34,796 nucleotides of DNA from Ventosimonas gracilis (GTDB lineage: Bacteria; Pseudomonadota; Gammaproteobacteria; Pseudomonadales; Pseudomonadaceae), in NCBI RefSeq assembly GCF_001580025.1, contig NZ_LSZO01000183.1, positions 1 to 34,796 on the forward strand, given 5' to 3'. The stretch's first letter is position 1. Each line of letters starts with the position of its first letter. Of this stretch, positions 8,393 to 18,174 are shown piece after piece. The notes under the pieces were generated by a model. The model was not told the origin of the DNA, did no database searches, and worked only from the letters and a program-made list of their open reading frames with translations. The translations under genes and the position numbers were made by a program.

Positions 8393-9067
8393 CTAACTGC
8401 TGATGCCATGCACCGCTGAAAGCGGCACACTGCCCAGTCCTGCCAATTCCAGATACACCTCGCCTGCCGCCATGCGTACGCTATCCACCTTGGTGGGCAA
8501 CAGGGTATAAAGTTCGCGCTCGCCCTCTTCATAGCTTGCCTTGGCAGAAAAACGGTATTTGCCCGCAGGCAGTGTTTTTCCTTCATCATCCTTGCCATCC
8601 CACTCAAACGGCACTTCACCGGCCTTTTGCTGCCCTAACTCGATGCGGCGCAACAAATTGCCTTGTTCATCGTAGACCTCAAGGCTCACCTTCTCGCTGG
8701 CAACGGGTAACTGCACATTGCCTTTAAAAGGTTGCCCGGTATCCACATGGGCCGCATCCGCCGCCAGCCATACCTGCTTACCCACCAAGGAGACCGCCTG
8801 CAATGCCTGCGCCGAACGCTGCTGTAACAACAGTGCAGCCATACTCTCATCGAGCTTTTGCAAGCCTTCTACCTGGCTAAACTGCGCAAGTTGGGCGATA
8901 AACTCGCTGTTGCCTTGCGGTGCCAGCGGGTCTTGATTGTTAAGCTGGGCAATCAGCAGATTTAAAAAAGCATCTTTACCCAATGCTTTGTTGTTATCGG
9001 CAGCACCACCACTTACTTTAGAATCATTGGATAGCGCCTGTGCAAAATAGTTCTGCTGGATATTCAT
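8393..9067 (-). CDS. flgD: flagellar hook assembly (cap) protein FlgD
   Basis: Temporary hook-capping protein needed for polymerisation of FlgE. The 224-residue product has the conserved N-terminal segment (LGKDAFLNLLIAQLNNQDPLAP, about residues 29-50, then FIAQLAQFSQVEGLQKL). It ends in the FlgD Ig-like/tudor domain, with EVYDEQGNLLRRIELG...EVPFEWDGKDDEGKTLPAGKYRF at about 130-180. It follows flgC by 6 bp. Its normal downstream partner flgE is separated by csrA. Confidence 0.96.
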   Translation of the reverse strand: MNIQQNYFAQALSNDSKVSGGAADNNKALGKDAFLNLLIAQLNNQDPLAPQGNSEFIAQLAQFSQVEGLQKLDESMAALLLQQRSAQALQAVSLVGKQVWLAADAAHVDTGQPFKGNVQLPVASEKVSLEVYDEQGNLLRRIELGQQKAGEVPFEWDGKDDEGKTLPAGKYRFSAKASYEEGERELYTLLPTKVDSVRMAAGEVYLELAGLGSVPLSAVHGISS

Positions 9068-9073
9068 AAGACT

Positions 9074-9520
9074 CTACTGCCCCAGCGTTAATACTTTGAG
9101 CATCATTTGACGGGCACTGTCCATCACTTGCACATTGGCTTGAAAAGCGCGGCTGGCGGAAATCATATCGGCCATTTCTTCAACCACATTGACATTCGGA
9201 TAATAGACATAGCCGTTTTCATCAGCCGCCGGATGTCCGGGCTCATAACGCGGGGTTAAACTGGAGGTATCCTCCACTACGCCCAATACAGCAACGCCAA
9301 CGCCTGCCTCTTGAGATTCAGCAAATAATGAAGCACTGCTGGAAAAATCTTTTGATTGTTGTAATACACTGGCAAATACCGGATGACGGGCGCGATAAGT
9401 GCCCCCTTCACTGGAAGAAACGCTTTGTGCGTTGGCGATATTGCTGGATACGGTATTAAGCCGAGTGGTTTGCGCACTCATGGCGGAACCGGCAATATTA
9501 AACACTTGCGACAAACTCAT
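9074..9520 (-). CDS. flgC: flagellar basal-body rod protein FlgC
   Basis: Proximal rod protein, 148 residues. It has the N-terminal axial motif (NIAGSAMSAQTTRLNTVSSNIAN, about residues 8-30), the GTYRARHPVF stretch, and the C-terminal YVYYPNVNVVEEMADMISASRAFQANVQVM helix that is highly typical of FlgC. It lies between flgB (60-bp gap) and flgD in the canonical order. Confidence 0.97.
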   Translation of the reverse strand: MSLSQVFNIAGSAMSAQTTRLNTVSSNIANAQSVSSSEGGTYRARHPVFASVLQQSKDFSSSASLFAESQEAGVGVAVLGVVEDTSSLTPRYEPGHPAADENGYVYYPNVNVVEEMADMISASRAFQANVQVMDSARQMMLKVLTLGQ

Positions 9521-9580
9521 AGACTAAATATTCCACTGCTACACTACGAAAAATCGTTGTTAAATGAGCTGGTTTAAAAT

Positions 9581-9991
9581 TTATTCACCGCGTATCGCGG
9601 CGAGCAAGCCTTTAAATTGATTATTCAGCAAGGTAAAACTACTTTGAAAACGCAAGCTGTTTTCGGCATAACGCGCCTGTTCCGCATCGGCATCAACGCT
9701 ATTGCCATCAATAGCCGCCTGCATCGGCACACGAAACTTTAAATGCGCATCGCCTACCTGCTGCCCACCGGTAGGGATATGCAAATGGTGCGTGATTCGC
9801 GCCGTCAATTCTGTAGCAGAGCCGCCGCCTGATACTTGCCTTTTAAGCGCCTCGCTAAAATCCAAATCACGCGCTTGGTAATTCGGCGTATCGGCATTAG
9901 CGAGATTATTGGCCAGCAGCTCTGCTCGCCGCGCCCGCAAACCCAGCGCTTGCTCATGTAGACCCAAAGCATTGGCAAAGCTGATATTCAT
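9581..9991 (-). CDS. flgB: flagellar basal-body rod protein FlgB
   Basis: Proximal rod protein of 136 residues and first gene of the operon. The N-terminal motif (LRARRAELLANNLANADTPNYQARDLDF, about 18-45) and a short C-terminal helix match FlgB. It is preceded by a near-consensus sigma-54 promoter at 10033-10048. flgA and flgM, frequent upstream neighbours in Pseudomonas-type clusters, are not present here. Confidence 0.96.
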   Translation of the reverse strand: MNISFANALGLHEQALGLRARRAELLANNLANADTPNYQARDLDFSEALKRQVSGGGSATELTARITHHLHIPTGGQQVGDAHLKFRVPMQAAIDGNSVDADAEQARYAENSLRFQSSFTLLNNQFKGLLAAIRGE

Positions 9992-10032
9992 GATGAGGCC
10001 TTAACGGTTTATTTGACGCTTTAATGATAAAA

Positions 10033-10048
10033 AGCAAAGCGCGTGCCA
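10033..10048 (-). promoter_or_regulatory. sigma-54 (RpoN) promoter of the flg operon
   Basis: The minus strand reads TGGCACGCGCTTTGCT, matching the RpoN consensus TGGCACG-N4-TTGCW, with the invariant GG and GC ten bases apart. Transcription should start about a dozen bases downstream, near 10022, giving a leader of about 30 nt before flgB. By analogy with Pseudomonas, an enhancer-binding protein of the FleQ/FleR kind would activate it; none is encoded in the window. Confidence 0.85.
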
Positions 10049-10208
10049 TATCCTTACCATACTCTATGGCTTAACACCGTGCGTTGAGGCAAACCATCCA
10101 TACATAAATTGCCTATCCATCAGCAGGCAAGAGCAAAACTGCAAAACAAGCCTTGCTGCTTAGAGCGGATAGTGAAAGCGTTTTTGATCGTGATTTTTCG
10201 CAAAAAAC

Positions 10209-10949
10209 TCAGTGGCTTTCTGCCGTCGCCCATTCATCGATAGTCGAAAGTGCAAGCGTCGGGAAATCGGTAATGATGCTGTCCACGCCAAGCTTTGCCA
10301 GCCTTTGCATATCGCTCGCATCATTGACCGTCCAAACCGACAGATGCACACCGGCACCTTTCGCTTTGGCGACTCGCTCGGCGGTGCAAGCCTTCCAGTT
10401 CAGTGCGAGCAGCGAGCAGCCGTAGCGCAGTGCTTTATCGACCGGACAGCGCAAACTGCGCTCAGCGACCAGACCACGTTTAAGATGAGGCGCAAATTCG
10501 CGCAAGGCATCAAGCACCAGGGTCGAGGCGGAAGTGACAGTGATCACTTCACTGACCGAGTATTGATCCGCAAGACGGGCTATTTCCTTGGCCATTTTTT
10601 CGGCAACGCCTTTGGAGACGTTTTTCACTTCAAGCTGCCAGTGTTCAAACCGGCACTTGGCAAACAGCTCACAAAGACGCGGAATGGGGCAAGGCACCGG
10701 CCAGGCAGGCCCTGCTTGCCTGGCATCCATGCGCACCAACTCCTTGGCGGCAAACTCGATGACATCCCCGAGCTTGCCAGTGGTGCGCATTAAAGTGGGG
10801 TCGTGGATAACCATCAGCTCGCCATCACTGGACAGGTGCAAGTCCAGCTCGCAGCGACGAATCCCCTGCTCCAGACAATGCACAAAACCCGCCAGTGTAT
10901 TTTCCGGTGCCTCCCCCTTGGCTCCACGATGGCCATAAACTTGCGTCAT
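10209..10949 (-). CDS. glycerophosphodiester phosphodiesterase
   Basis: Cytoplasmic-type GDPD of 246 residues with no signal peptide; predicted to hydrolyse glycerophosphodiesters (deacylated phospholipids) to glycerol-3-phosphate and an alcohol. The family's metal-binding and catalytic residues are visible: HRG at 7-9, PENT at 15-18, ELDLHLS from E34 and D36, and IHDPTL with H49. C-terminal VWTVND and GVDSIITDFP complete the TIM-barrel signature. It resembles the UgpQ/GlpQ2 group. It sits upstream of the flagellar promoter, probably unrelated to motility. Confidence 0.9.
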   Translation of the reverse strand: MTQVYGHRGAKGEAPENTLAGFVHCLEQGIRRCELDLHLSSDGELMVIHDPTLMRTTGKLGDVIEFAAKELVRMDARQAGPAWPVPCPIPRLCELFAKCRFEHWQLEVKNVSKGVAEKMAKEIARLADQYSVSEVITVTSASTLVLDALREFAPHLKRGLVAERSLRCPVDKALRYGCSLLALNWKACTAERVAKAKGAGVHLSVWTVNDASDMQRLAKLGVDSIITDFPTLALSTIDEWATAESH

Positions 10950-11014
10950 ATTGCTTTTACCTTTTCTTTAATAATGTTGGTAAATCAATTATTTAGGCAG
11001 ACCGCTTGCGGTTG

Positions 11015-11545
11015 TTACTTTTCTTGAGTCTTTTGTGCCTCCTGTGCGAGCAGCATCCGTTTACGTTCCACTCCCCAGCGGTAGCCTGCCAGCGCACCGT
11101 CACGGCGCACCACACGATGGCAGGGAATCAGCAGCGCCAGCCGATTGCGTGCACAGGCTGAAGCCACTGCGCGTACCGCACCGGGCTTGCCGATTCGCCG
11201 GGCTATCTCGCTGTAGCTTAGGGTAGCGCCGGGCGCTATCTGCTGTAGTGTCTGCCAAACCTGCTGTTCAAAGGCACTGGCACCGGTATCAAGCGGCAGA
11301 AGGCAAAGCGTTTTCGGGTTTTCCAGCACAGCAATCACTTCAGCGAGCGCGGCTTTCAGCGCCGTTTGCGCCTGTTGCAATTTAGCATCAGGAAAGGCTT
11401 GCTGTAACTGCTGAGCTAAAACCTTTTCATCATCGCCAAAAAATACTGCACAAACGCCACGCGAAGACTGTGCAAACAGCATCAGGCCCAAGATACAGGG
11501 CGCTGTGGCAAAGCGGATGTCACCTTTATTCGTTGTAGTGCTCAT
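11015..11545 (-). CDS. ogt: methylated-DNA--protein-cysteine methyltransferase (Ada C-domain type)
   Basis: Suicide DNA-repair protein that removes methyl groups from O6-methylguanine onto its own cysteine. The ATG at 11545 (176 residues) is preferred because AAGG lies 9 bases upstream and the protein then begins like the C-terminal half of Ada (GDIRFATAPCILGLMLFAQSSRGVCAVFFGDDE). The active site PCHRVV gives C142; the Arg-finger region KPGAVRAVASACARN is at 120-134. It lacks the N-terminal zinc and AraC-type domains of Ada, so it is a repair enzyme and not a regulator. The symbol is by class; it is closer to Ada-C than to E. coli Ogt. Confidence 0.9.
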   Translation of the reverse strand: MSTTTNKGDIRFATAPCILGLMLFAQSSRGVCAVFFGDDEKVLAQQLQQAFPDAKLQQAQTALKAALAEVIAVLENPKTLCLLPLDTGASAFEQQVWQTLQQIAPGATLSYSEIARRIGKPGAVRAVASACARNRLALLIPCHRVVRRDGALAGYRWGVERKRMLLAQEAQKTQEK

Positions 11546-11705
11546 CGTCTTAACCTTAAGCAAAAAAGCAAGGATAGCCTTTTGCAATCACTGCTTGTCA
11601 TTTGCCATATCAAGCTAAAACCATAGAAACGCAGCGCTTCCCTCGCTTAAACCATTTCAATGAATTTCGCACGCAGGCAGCAGACCATTAAAAACCAAGC
11701 CTAAA

Positions 11706-11730
11706 AACCGGAGCCTTTACGGCTCCGGTT
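11706..11730. terminator. bidirectional rho-independent terminator after fadA
   Basis: AACCGGAGCC (11706-11715) and GGCTCCGGTT (11721-11730) form a 10-bp GC-rich stem with a 5-nt loop. On the minus strand the stem is followed by a T run, so it should end the fadBA transcript; a T run also follows on the plus strand. Confidence 0.85.
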
Positions 11731-11746
11731 GTTTTTTGCCTATGCC

Positions 11747-12928
<1,182 letters not shown>

Positions 12929-12938
12929 TCACTCCCAT

Positions 12939-15104
12939 TTAGGCAAAAAAGCGTTGGCCGTTTTTGGCGCGTTCACGCAACCATTCGGTCGGCTGGTACA
13001 GAGGCTCTGCATACTCGGCATAGCGTTCGGCCAGAGCAATAAACTCATTTAGGCCGATGCTATCCATGTAGCGGAACGCGCCTCCCAAGAAGGGCGGGAA
13101 ACCAATGCCGTAAATCAGGCTGATGTCAGCCTCGGCGGCGCTTTCAACAATGCCTTCCTCCAAGCAGCGGGCAGCTTCCAGACAAAGTGGAATCATCATC
13201 ATGTTCATGATGTCTTCGTCAGAAAACTCGACCTTGCGGCGAACAATGGGTTGGAGCAGTGAGTAAATTTCTGGGTCGTGGATTTTTTTCGGTTTGCCTC
13301 GTTTGTCCAGTTCATAGGCGTAAAAGCCCTTGCCGTTTTTCTGGCCGAAACGTCCGGCTTCAAACAGCACGTCCATGGCATTTTTGCCAAATTTTTTGCG
13401 CGCTTGCCCGACTCGCTCGGGATAGCCTTCTTCCAGCACTTTACTGGCGTGGTGACCGGTATCGATACCGACCATGTCCGACAGGTAAGCCGGCCCCATC
13501 GGCCAGCCGAATTTCTCGGCCAGCTTGTCGATGCGGACAAAGTCTTCACCGAGGGCGAGCAGCAGGCCGAAACCGGCCATGTAGGGAAACAGTACGCGGT
13601 TAATCCAAAAGCCGGGGCAGTCATGCACCACTACTGGCGTTTTGCCCAGCTTTTTGGCGTAGTTCAGCACCGTGGCAACGGCTTTATCGCTGGTTTTTTT
13701 ACCGCGGATGATTTCCACCAACGGCATTTTGTGCACCGGGTTGAAAAAGTGCATGCCGATAAAGTTTTCCGGGCGCTTTAAGCCTTCGGCGAGCTTGCTG
13801 ATGGAGATGGTCGAAGTGTTGGAGCAAAGGACAGCGCCTTCATCCATGATGCCTTCGACCTCAGCCAGCACAGCAGATTTGACCTTGGGATTTTCCACCA
13901 CCGCCTCAACCACCAAGTCGGTATAAGCAAAATCACCGTAGCTGAGCGTCGGGCGGATGGAGGTTAAGCACTTAGCCAGTTTCTCGCTGGTGACTTTGCC
14001 TTTTTCCACACCGGCCAGCAGCAGTTTGGTCGCTTCATCTAGACCTGCTTTGATACCGGCTTCGCCAATATCTTTCATCACAATGGGCACACCGCTTTTG
14101 GCCGACTGAAAGGCAATGCCGCCGCCCATAATGCCCGCGCCAATAACCCCGGCGACTTTCACTTCACGCGCCAAGGGTGCCAATTCTTTGGCTTTTTTCT
14201 TCAATACCTGGTCGTTGTGATAAAGGCCGACCAGCGCTTTGGCCACCGACGTTTTCGCCAACTTGGCAAAGCTCGCCGCTTCAATATCCAGCGCTTTTTC
14301 ACGGCCTTGCTCAGCACCTTTGCGGATGCTGTTCATGGCTTCTAGCGGCGCCGGGTAGTGGTTGCCCGCTTTTTGAATAATGAAACCCTTGATGCTCTCA
14401 AAAGCCATCAATTGTTCCATCGGGTTGAGTTTGAGTTTTTCCAGCTTGGGCTGGCGTTTGGCACGCCAATCCAACTCGCCGTCAACGGCGCGTTGCAGCA
14501 GGGTCAACGCAGCATCTCGCAGCTTGTCATCTTTGGCTACCGCATCAATGCAGCCGTTTTTCAGCGCCGCAGCGGGTTTGTGGTTCATGCCACCGGCGGC
14601 AATCCATTCAGCCGCGTTATCCACCCCGGCTACGCGCGAAAGGCGCACCGTGCCACCAAAGCCCGGCTGAATGCCCAGCATGATTTCCGGCAAGCCCATG
14701 CGCGCGCTTTCTGCGGCAATGCGGTAATCACAGGCGAGACACATCTCAAAACCGCCACCCAGCGCAAGGCCATTGATGGCGGCGACAGTCGGCACCGGCA
14801 AGTCTTCAAAATCGCTAAAAATCCGGTTGATTTCACGCACCATCGCCGCTAGTTGTTGTTCCGGGAAGTTAAACAGCGCGTTAAATCCGTCGATGTCGGC
14901 ACCGACGATAAAAGCCTCTTTACCACTGGTGACCAATACACCACGAAGGTTTTTATCCGCTTTTAAAATATCGACCACCTGCCGAAACTCGCGCAGCGTG
15001 ACCTCATCAAATTTGTTGACCGACTCGCCCTGAAGGTCGAAGTTCATCTCAACGATACCGGCCGAAAGTTCTTTGACCGTTATGCCTTTACCTTGAAAAA
15101 TCAT
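12939..15104 (-). CDS. fadB: multifunctional fatty-acid oxidation complex alpha subunit
   Basis: Enoyl-CoA hydratase / 3-hydroxyacyl-CoA dehydrogenase (with isomerase and epimerase activities in the family), alpha subunit of the beta-oxidation complex. The ATG at 15104 is chosen (721 residues): GGAG lies 7 bases upstream and the start [13 protein letters not shown] matches Pseudomonas-type FadB. The N-terminal crotonase domain (about 1-190) contains [20 protein letters not shown] and [19 protein letters not shown]. The NAD-binding domain begins near residue 318 with [13 protein letters not shown], and the catalytic histidine is in [17 protein letters not shown]. It is transcribed with fadA. 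Confidence 0.97.
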   Translation of the reverse strand: MIFQGKGITVKELSAGIVEMNFDLQGESVNKFDEVTLREFRQVVDILKADKNLRGVLVTSGKEAFIVGADIDGFNALFNFPEQQLAAMVREINRIFSDFEDLPVPTVAAINGLALGGGFEMCLACDYRIAAESARMGLPEIMLGIQPGFGGTVRLSRVAGVDNAAEWIAAGGMNHKPAAALKNGCIDAVAKDDKLRDAALTLLQRAVDGELDWRAKRQPKLEKLKLNPMEQLMAFESIKGFIIQKAGNHYPAPLEAMNSIRKGAEQGREKALDIEAASFAKLAKTSVAKALVGLYHNDQVLKKKAKELAPLAREVKVAGVIGAGIMGGGIAFQSAKSGVPIVMKDIGEAGIKAGLDEATKLLLAGVEKGKVTSEKLAKCLTSIRPTLSYGDFAYTDLVVEAVVENPKVKSAVLAEVEGIMDEGAVLCSNTSTISISKLAEGLKRPENFIGMHFFNPVHKMPLVEIIRGKKTSDKAVATVLNYAKKLGKTPVVVHDCPGFWINRVLFPYMAGFGLLLALGEDFVRIDKLAEKFGWPMGPAYLSDMVGIDTGHHASKVLEEGYPERVGQARKKFGKNAMDVLFEAGRFGQKNGKGFYAYELDKRGKPKKIHDPEIYSLLQPIVRRKVEFSDEDIMNMMMIPLCLEAARCLEEGIVESAAEADISLIYGIGFPPFLGGAFRYMDSIGLNEFIALAERYAEYAEPLYQPTEWLRERAKNGQRFFA

Positions 15105-15401
15105 CAACATTCTCCATACCCATTTAACAACACAAACCACCAGCCACAAACCGGCATGGCGTTACCTTTACTCATCACTCTTAACACAAAGCTCCATACC
15201 AATGGAATGGTTAGCTTGCACGCAAGATCAAGGCATTGGCAAGGGCTTTTTAATAAAGGCTCCGTACGCCCGCTTTTGATTTGCTAAATTTACCCACAGA
15301 AACTGTTGATAACTTTGTGCAAAAAGTCTGCAAAAGCCTCGCAAGAAGCCAGCCCATGCTGCTTGGAAACAAATCGAACAAATTTTAACCATCAGCTAAA
15401 G

Positions 15402-15427
15402 TATAATAAAATCAATAAGTTATTATA
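15402..15427. promoter_or_regulatory. AT-rich dyad with a TATAAT on both strands
   Basis: TATAATAA (15402-15409) and TTATTATA (15420-15427) are perfect inverted arms around a 10-bp spacer. TATAAT appears on the plus strand at 15402-15407 and on the minus strand at 15427-15422, so it may be a symmetric divergent promoter core or an operator. No convincing -35 box is found at the right distance on either side. Confidence 0.35.
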
Positions 15428-15618
15428 TTGCGCGTGGCTATCAATGGTTTACTGAAAGGTTATTGAGAAACACTTGCAGGCTGTGCATAAAAGTAACAGT
15501 CAAGGGGTCAATAGGGTTGCTTTAAGCAGACAAATCCAGTAATACATCGCCTGCTTAAGACAAAAAGCTCGGCTGCTCCCATCAATGGTCATTCAAAAGG
15601 GTGACTGCTATGATTGCT

Positions 15619-15645
15619 GATCGCTTGCATCAAGCAAGCGCGATC
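15619..15645 (+). promoter_or_regulatory. stable hairpin in sodB leader
   Basis: GATCGCTTGC (15619-15628) pairs with GCAAGCG-CGATC (15634-15645) around the loop ATCAA, with a 2-nt bulge. A second hairpin, GCCAAG/CTTGGC at 15668-15687, follows before the ribosome-binding site. Together they could control sodB mRNA translation or stability; this is inferred from structure only. Confidence 0.4.
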
Positions 15646-15714
15646 CCCGTGAAATTAAGCCTTTTCAGCCAAGCCGCAAGACTTGGCAAGCCCCCTTATT
15701 TGAGGAGACCCATC

Positions 15715-16296
15715 ATGGCCTTTGTATTGCCACCGTTGCCCTATGAAAAAAATGCGCTGGAGCCGCATATTTCCAGCGAGACCATCGAGTACCACTACGG
15801 CAAGCACCACAACACCTATGTGGTCAACCTGAACAATCTGGTGCCAGGTACTGAATTTGAAGGCAAATCCTTAGAAGACATTATCAAAACCTCATCCGGC
15901 GGCATTTTTAATAATGCTGCGCAGATTTGGAACCACAGTTTCTATTGGGAGTGCCTGTCACCAAGTGGCGGCGGCGAGCCTGGCGGCGAGCTGGGTAAAG
16001 CGATTGACACAGCCTTCGGCTCTTTTGCCAAGTTCAAAGAAGAGTTCACTAAAACCGCCATCGGCACTTTTGGCTCGGGCTGGGCTTGGCTGGTGAAAAA
16101 AGCCGACGGTTCACTGGCACTTGCCAGCACCATCGGCGCGGGCTGCCCGCTCACCAGTGGTGATACGCCACTACTGACCTGTGATGTATGGGAACACGCT
16201 TATTACATCGACTACCGCAACCTGCGCCCGAAATACGTCGAGGCGTTCTGGAATTTGGTGAACTGGGACTTTGTCGCCAAAAACTACGCCGCTTAA
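15715..16296 (+). CDS. sodB: iron superoxide dismutase
   Basis: Cytoplasmic enzyme that converts superoxide to oxygen and hydrogen peroxide. The ATG at 15715 follows GAGGAG and gives the classical 193-residue FeSOD beginning [19 protein letters not shown]. All metal ligands are in register: H27, H74, D157 and H161. Q70 in NNAAQIWNH is the outer-sphere glutamine typical of iron rather than manganese enzymes. An in-frame extension to 15601 is rejected as leader sequence. It appears monocistronic and is followed directly by the structured repeat at 16311. Confidence 0.97.
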   Translation: MAFVLPPLPYEKNALEPHISSETIEYHYGKHHNTYVVNLNNLVPGTEFEGKSLEDIIKTSSGGIFNNAAQIWNHSFYWECLSPSGGGEPGGELGKAIDTAFGSFAKFKEEFTKTAIGTFGSGWAWLVKKADGSLALASTIGAGCPLTSGDTPLLTCDVWEHAYYIDYRNLRPKYVEAFWNLVNWDFVAKNYAA

Positions 16297-16310
16297 GGTT
16301 TAAAAGGCCC

Positions 16311-16577
16311 AGGGTCTGTTCCCGTTTCAAACGCGAGCCGCGCTGCTGCTCAAAATTTTGCCAGACTAGGCGCAGCATGCAGCCAATGTGTACAACCTTG
16401 GCAAATGCTGCAACAACGTATGGCGAAATTTTGAGCGCAGCCCGAAGGGACGGGGCAGATTTTGCGCGCCGCTGTGTTGCTCGTCGTTCATTTGCATGAG
16501 CAAATTTCTATTCTCGCGCCTTGCCGCGCGAAAAATCTGCCTCCGTCGCGGCCACGTTTGAAGCGGGAGCAGACCCT
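16311..16577. repeat. 267-bp structured inverted-repeat element (MITE-like or structured RNA)
   Basis: Outer ends are inverted repeats of about 25 bp. Both begin AGGGTCTG when read inwards, and they differ mainly by T/C changes that preserve G-U pairing in RNA. Inside are two long hairpins. Arm A (16348-16436) pairs GCTCAAAATTTTGCCA with TGGCGAAATTTTGAGC, then GCAGCAT with ATGCTGC, then GCCAA with TTGGC. Arm B (about 16447-16548) pairs GACGGGGCAGATTTTGCGCG with its near-complement at 16524-16546 and ends in the tip ATTTGC-ATGA-GCAAAT. The whole would fold as a three-way junction. There is no transposase and no clear target duplication. It lies 14 bp after sodB and 8 bp before the end of pdxB. 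Confidence 0.8.
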
Positions 16578-16585
16578 AGCCACGG

Positions 16586-17716
16586 TCAGGCTTTTTTATA
16601 TGCAACGCCAAGCGCCGCTAACACTTGCGCGAGTTCTGCCGAAACCTCGGCTTGCGCACGCACGGCAAGGCTGCTGATTTCGCGCCGCTCGGGATAGTGT
16701 TTACGCAGCGCGTCAAAAGCGGCGCGGCGCTCCAAGGCATTCCCACGCAGACTTAGGCGAAACGCGGCATCGTCGCGGCGCACGTCATAGACGGCGCGAC
16801 AGAGGGTGGCGAGCGCCCAATCCGGCGGGCAGTTGCCATGCAAATGCAGTCCGGCCAACCAAGGTGCGGGTAACAGCGCTTGCAACTGTACACGCGGCGC
16901 AAGGCCTAAATGCTCACAGAGCGCTTGGTAAATCTGCGCCGTGCCGCGCAGTCTGCCATCTAAACTGTAACCTGCGATATGCGGCGTGGCGATAGTGCAA
17001 CGCGCGGCGAGTTCTGTACAAACTTGCGGCTCGCCCTCCCATACATCCAGCACCAGCGCTAAATCTTCACGCGCCGTTAATAACGCCAGGTTATCGACGA
17101 CTGCGCCACGGCTACTGTTTATCAACCAAGTGTGCGGGCGCATTTGCGCGAGTTGGTTCGCGCCGATGAGATGACGAGTGCTGGCATTAAGCGGCGTATG
17201 CAGGCTAATCACGTCGCATTCGGCGAGTATCTTATCAAGATGGACAAATTCACCGCCTTCGGCGGCCTGCCTTGGTGGGTCGCATTGCCAGACCGAGCAG
17301 CCCAGCGCTTTTAACAACGCAACCAACAGGCCACCGACCGCGCCACAACCCACTACGCCATAACGGCGCTCGCGTAGTGCTACACCGCGGCGCTCAGCCA
17401 GTACCAGCAAGCTGGACAGTACGTAATCGACCACCGCGCGTGCATTGCAGCCCGGTGCACTGGCAAAAGCGATGTGCCGCTCTCGCAGATAATCCAAGTC
17501 GAGATGGTCTGTGCCGATGGTGCAGGTACCCACAAAACGCACTTTGCTGCCTTCCAACAGAGGGCGGTCAACCTGGGTGACTGAACGCACCAACAGCACA
17601 TCGGCATCTTTCAGTACAGCGGGGGCGAGCGCTCGCCCCGGCACGCGGCACAGCTCGCCCAACGAGGCAAAAAACGCATCAGCCAGCGGGATATTTTCAT
17701 CGGCCAGAATACGCAC
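16586..17716 (-). CDS. pdxB: erythronate-4-phosphate dehydrogenase
   Basis: NAD-dependent 2-hydroxyacid dehydrogenase for the second step of the DXP-dependent pyridoxal-phosphate pathway. The GTG at 17716 is chosen (376 residues, close to the 378 of E. coli) because family members begin (M)[18 protein letters not shown] lies about 9 bases upstream, and the start is one base after the holC stop. Family signatures are [16 protein letters not shown] and [13 protein letters not shown]. The nucleotide-binding motif is [11 protein letters not shown]. The catalytic Arg, Glu and His lie in [17 protein letters not shown] and TPHIAGYS. Its extreme 3' end borders the structured repeat element. Confidence 0.95.
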   Translation of the reverse strand: MRILADENIPLADAFFASLGELCRVPGRALAPAVLKDADVLLVRSVTQVDRPLLEGSKVRFVGTCTIGTDHLDLDYLRERHIAFASAPGCNARAVVDYVLSSLLVLAERRGVALRERRYGVVGCGAVGGLLVALLKALGCSVWQCDPPRQAAEGGEFVHLDKILAECDVISLHTPLNASTRHLIGANQLAQMRPHTWLINSSRGAVVDNLALLTAREDLALVLDVWEGEPQVCTELAARCTIATPHIAGYSLDGRLRGTAQIYQALCEHLGLAPRVQLQALLPAPWLAGLHLHGNCPPDWALATLCRAVYDVRRDDAAFRLSLRGNALERRAAFDALRKHYPERREISSLAVRAQAEVSAELAQVLAALGVAYKKA

Positions 17717-17717
17717 G

Positions 17718-18134
17718 CTAAATATCCAATGCTTTGGGTTGGTAGCCCTGCTGGCGGTAATGGCGGAAGTTGTCACGGCTCGCCTGGAGCCGTTCGGGGT
17801 CCTGGCTAACCAGCTCGATAATCCGCGAAAAATATTGAATATGCGGCGAAACGCCGCGATTAAGATTAATTAAAAGCCCTCCACTTTGTGCCGGAGGCTC
17901 ATTTTCACCAATCACTACCGGAGCGACCGGGTTATCTTCGGCCAACTCATGCGGCACAAAAGCCTCCGCCTTAAAGCGCCAGAGTAGTTCATCGATCGTC
18001 TGCATTTCCTCGCCATCTTGGCAGCGGATAAACACCGGCAGACCGGCCTGCCAGCCTTTACGCGCCAGTTGACAAGCCGCCCGTAACCGCGCATCCGCCT
18101 GCGTACTGCCAAGTCGATAAAATTCAATGCGCAC
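17718..18134 (-). CDS. holC: DNA polymerase III chi subunit
   Basis: Chi subunit of the clamp loader, which links the replicase to single-stranded-DNA-binding protein. The 138-residue product has the family layout: MRIEFYRL at the start, [28 protein letters not shown], then [12 protein letters not shown] and a C-terminal half with [13 protein letters not shown]. The start is a GTG at 18134. It is normally found next to pepA/valS; here it is coupled to pdxB, one base apart. A relic resembling one end of the structured repeat lies between it and the dodecin gene. Confidence 0.88.
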   Translation of the reverse strand: MRIEFYRLGSTQADARLRAACQLARKGWQAGLPVFIRCQDGEEMQTIDELLWRFKAEAFVPHELAEDNPVAPVVIGENEPPAQSGGLLINLNRGVSPHIQYFSRIIELVSQDPERLQASRDNFRHYRQQGYQPKALDI

Positions 18135-18146
18135 AGGGCGGCTCCC

Positions 18147-18174
18147 GCCTCATTTGAAACGGGAAACAAATCCT
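18147..18174 (-). repeat. solo end resembling the 16311-16577 element
   Basis: Read on the minus strand, this stretch contains TTCCCGTTTCAAA, identical over 13 bases to the left end of the 267-bp element, preceded by AGG-TTTGT-like sequence in the same position. No second end or hairpin arms are found nearby, so it would be a fragment of another copy or a chance match. Confidence 0.4.

Larger units (their letters stand above)
15105..15714. promoter_or_regulatory. 610-bp intergenic region between divergent fadB and sodB
   Basis: No convincing gene. The stretch is AT-rich around 15380-15430 and must hold promoters for fadBA (minus) and sodB (plus). An inverted repeat at 15402-15427 places a TATAAT on each strand. 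Two hairpins lie in the sodB leader (15619-15645 and 15668-15687). An open frame from 15601 runs in phase into sodB, but it looks like leader sequence, since a good ribosome-binding site precedes the canonical sodB ATG. Confidence 0.5.

Noticed and set aside
15601-15714. In-frame 38-codon N-terminal extension of sodB
   Set aside because: The ATG at 15715 has a strong GAGGAG site and gives the exact 193-residue FeSOD with all ligands at canonical positions; the extension lies across leader hairpins and lacks targeting features.
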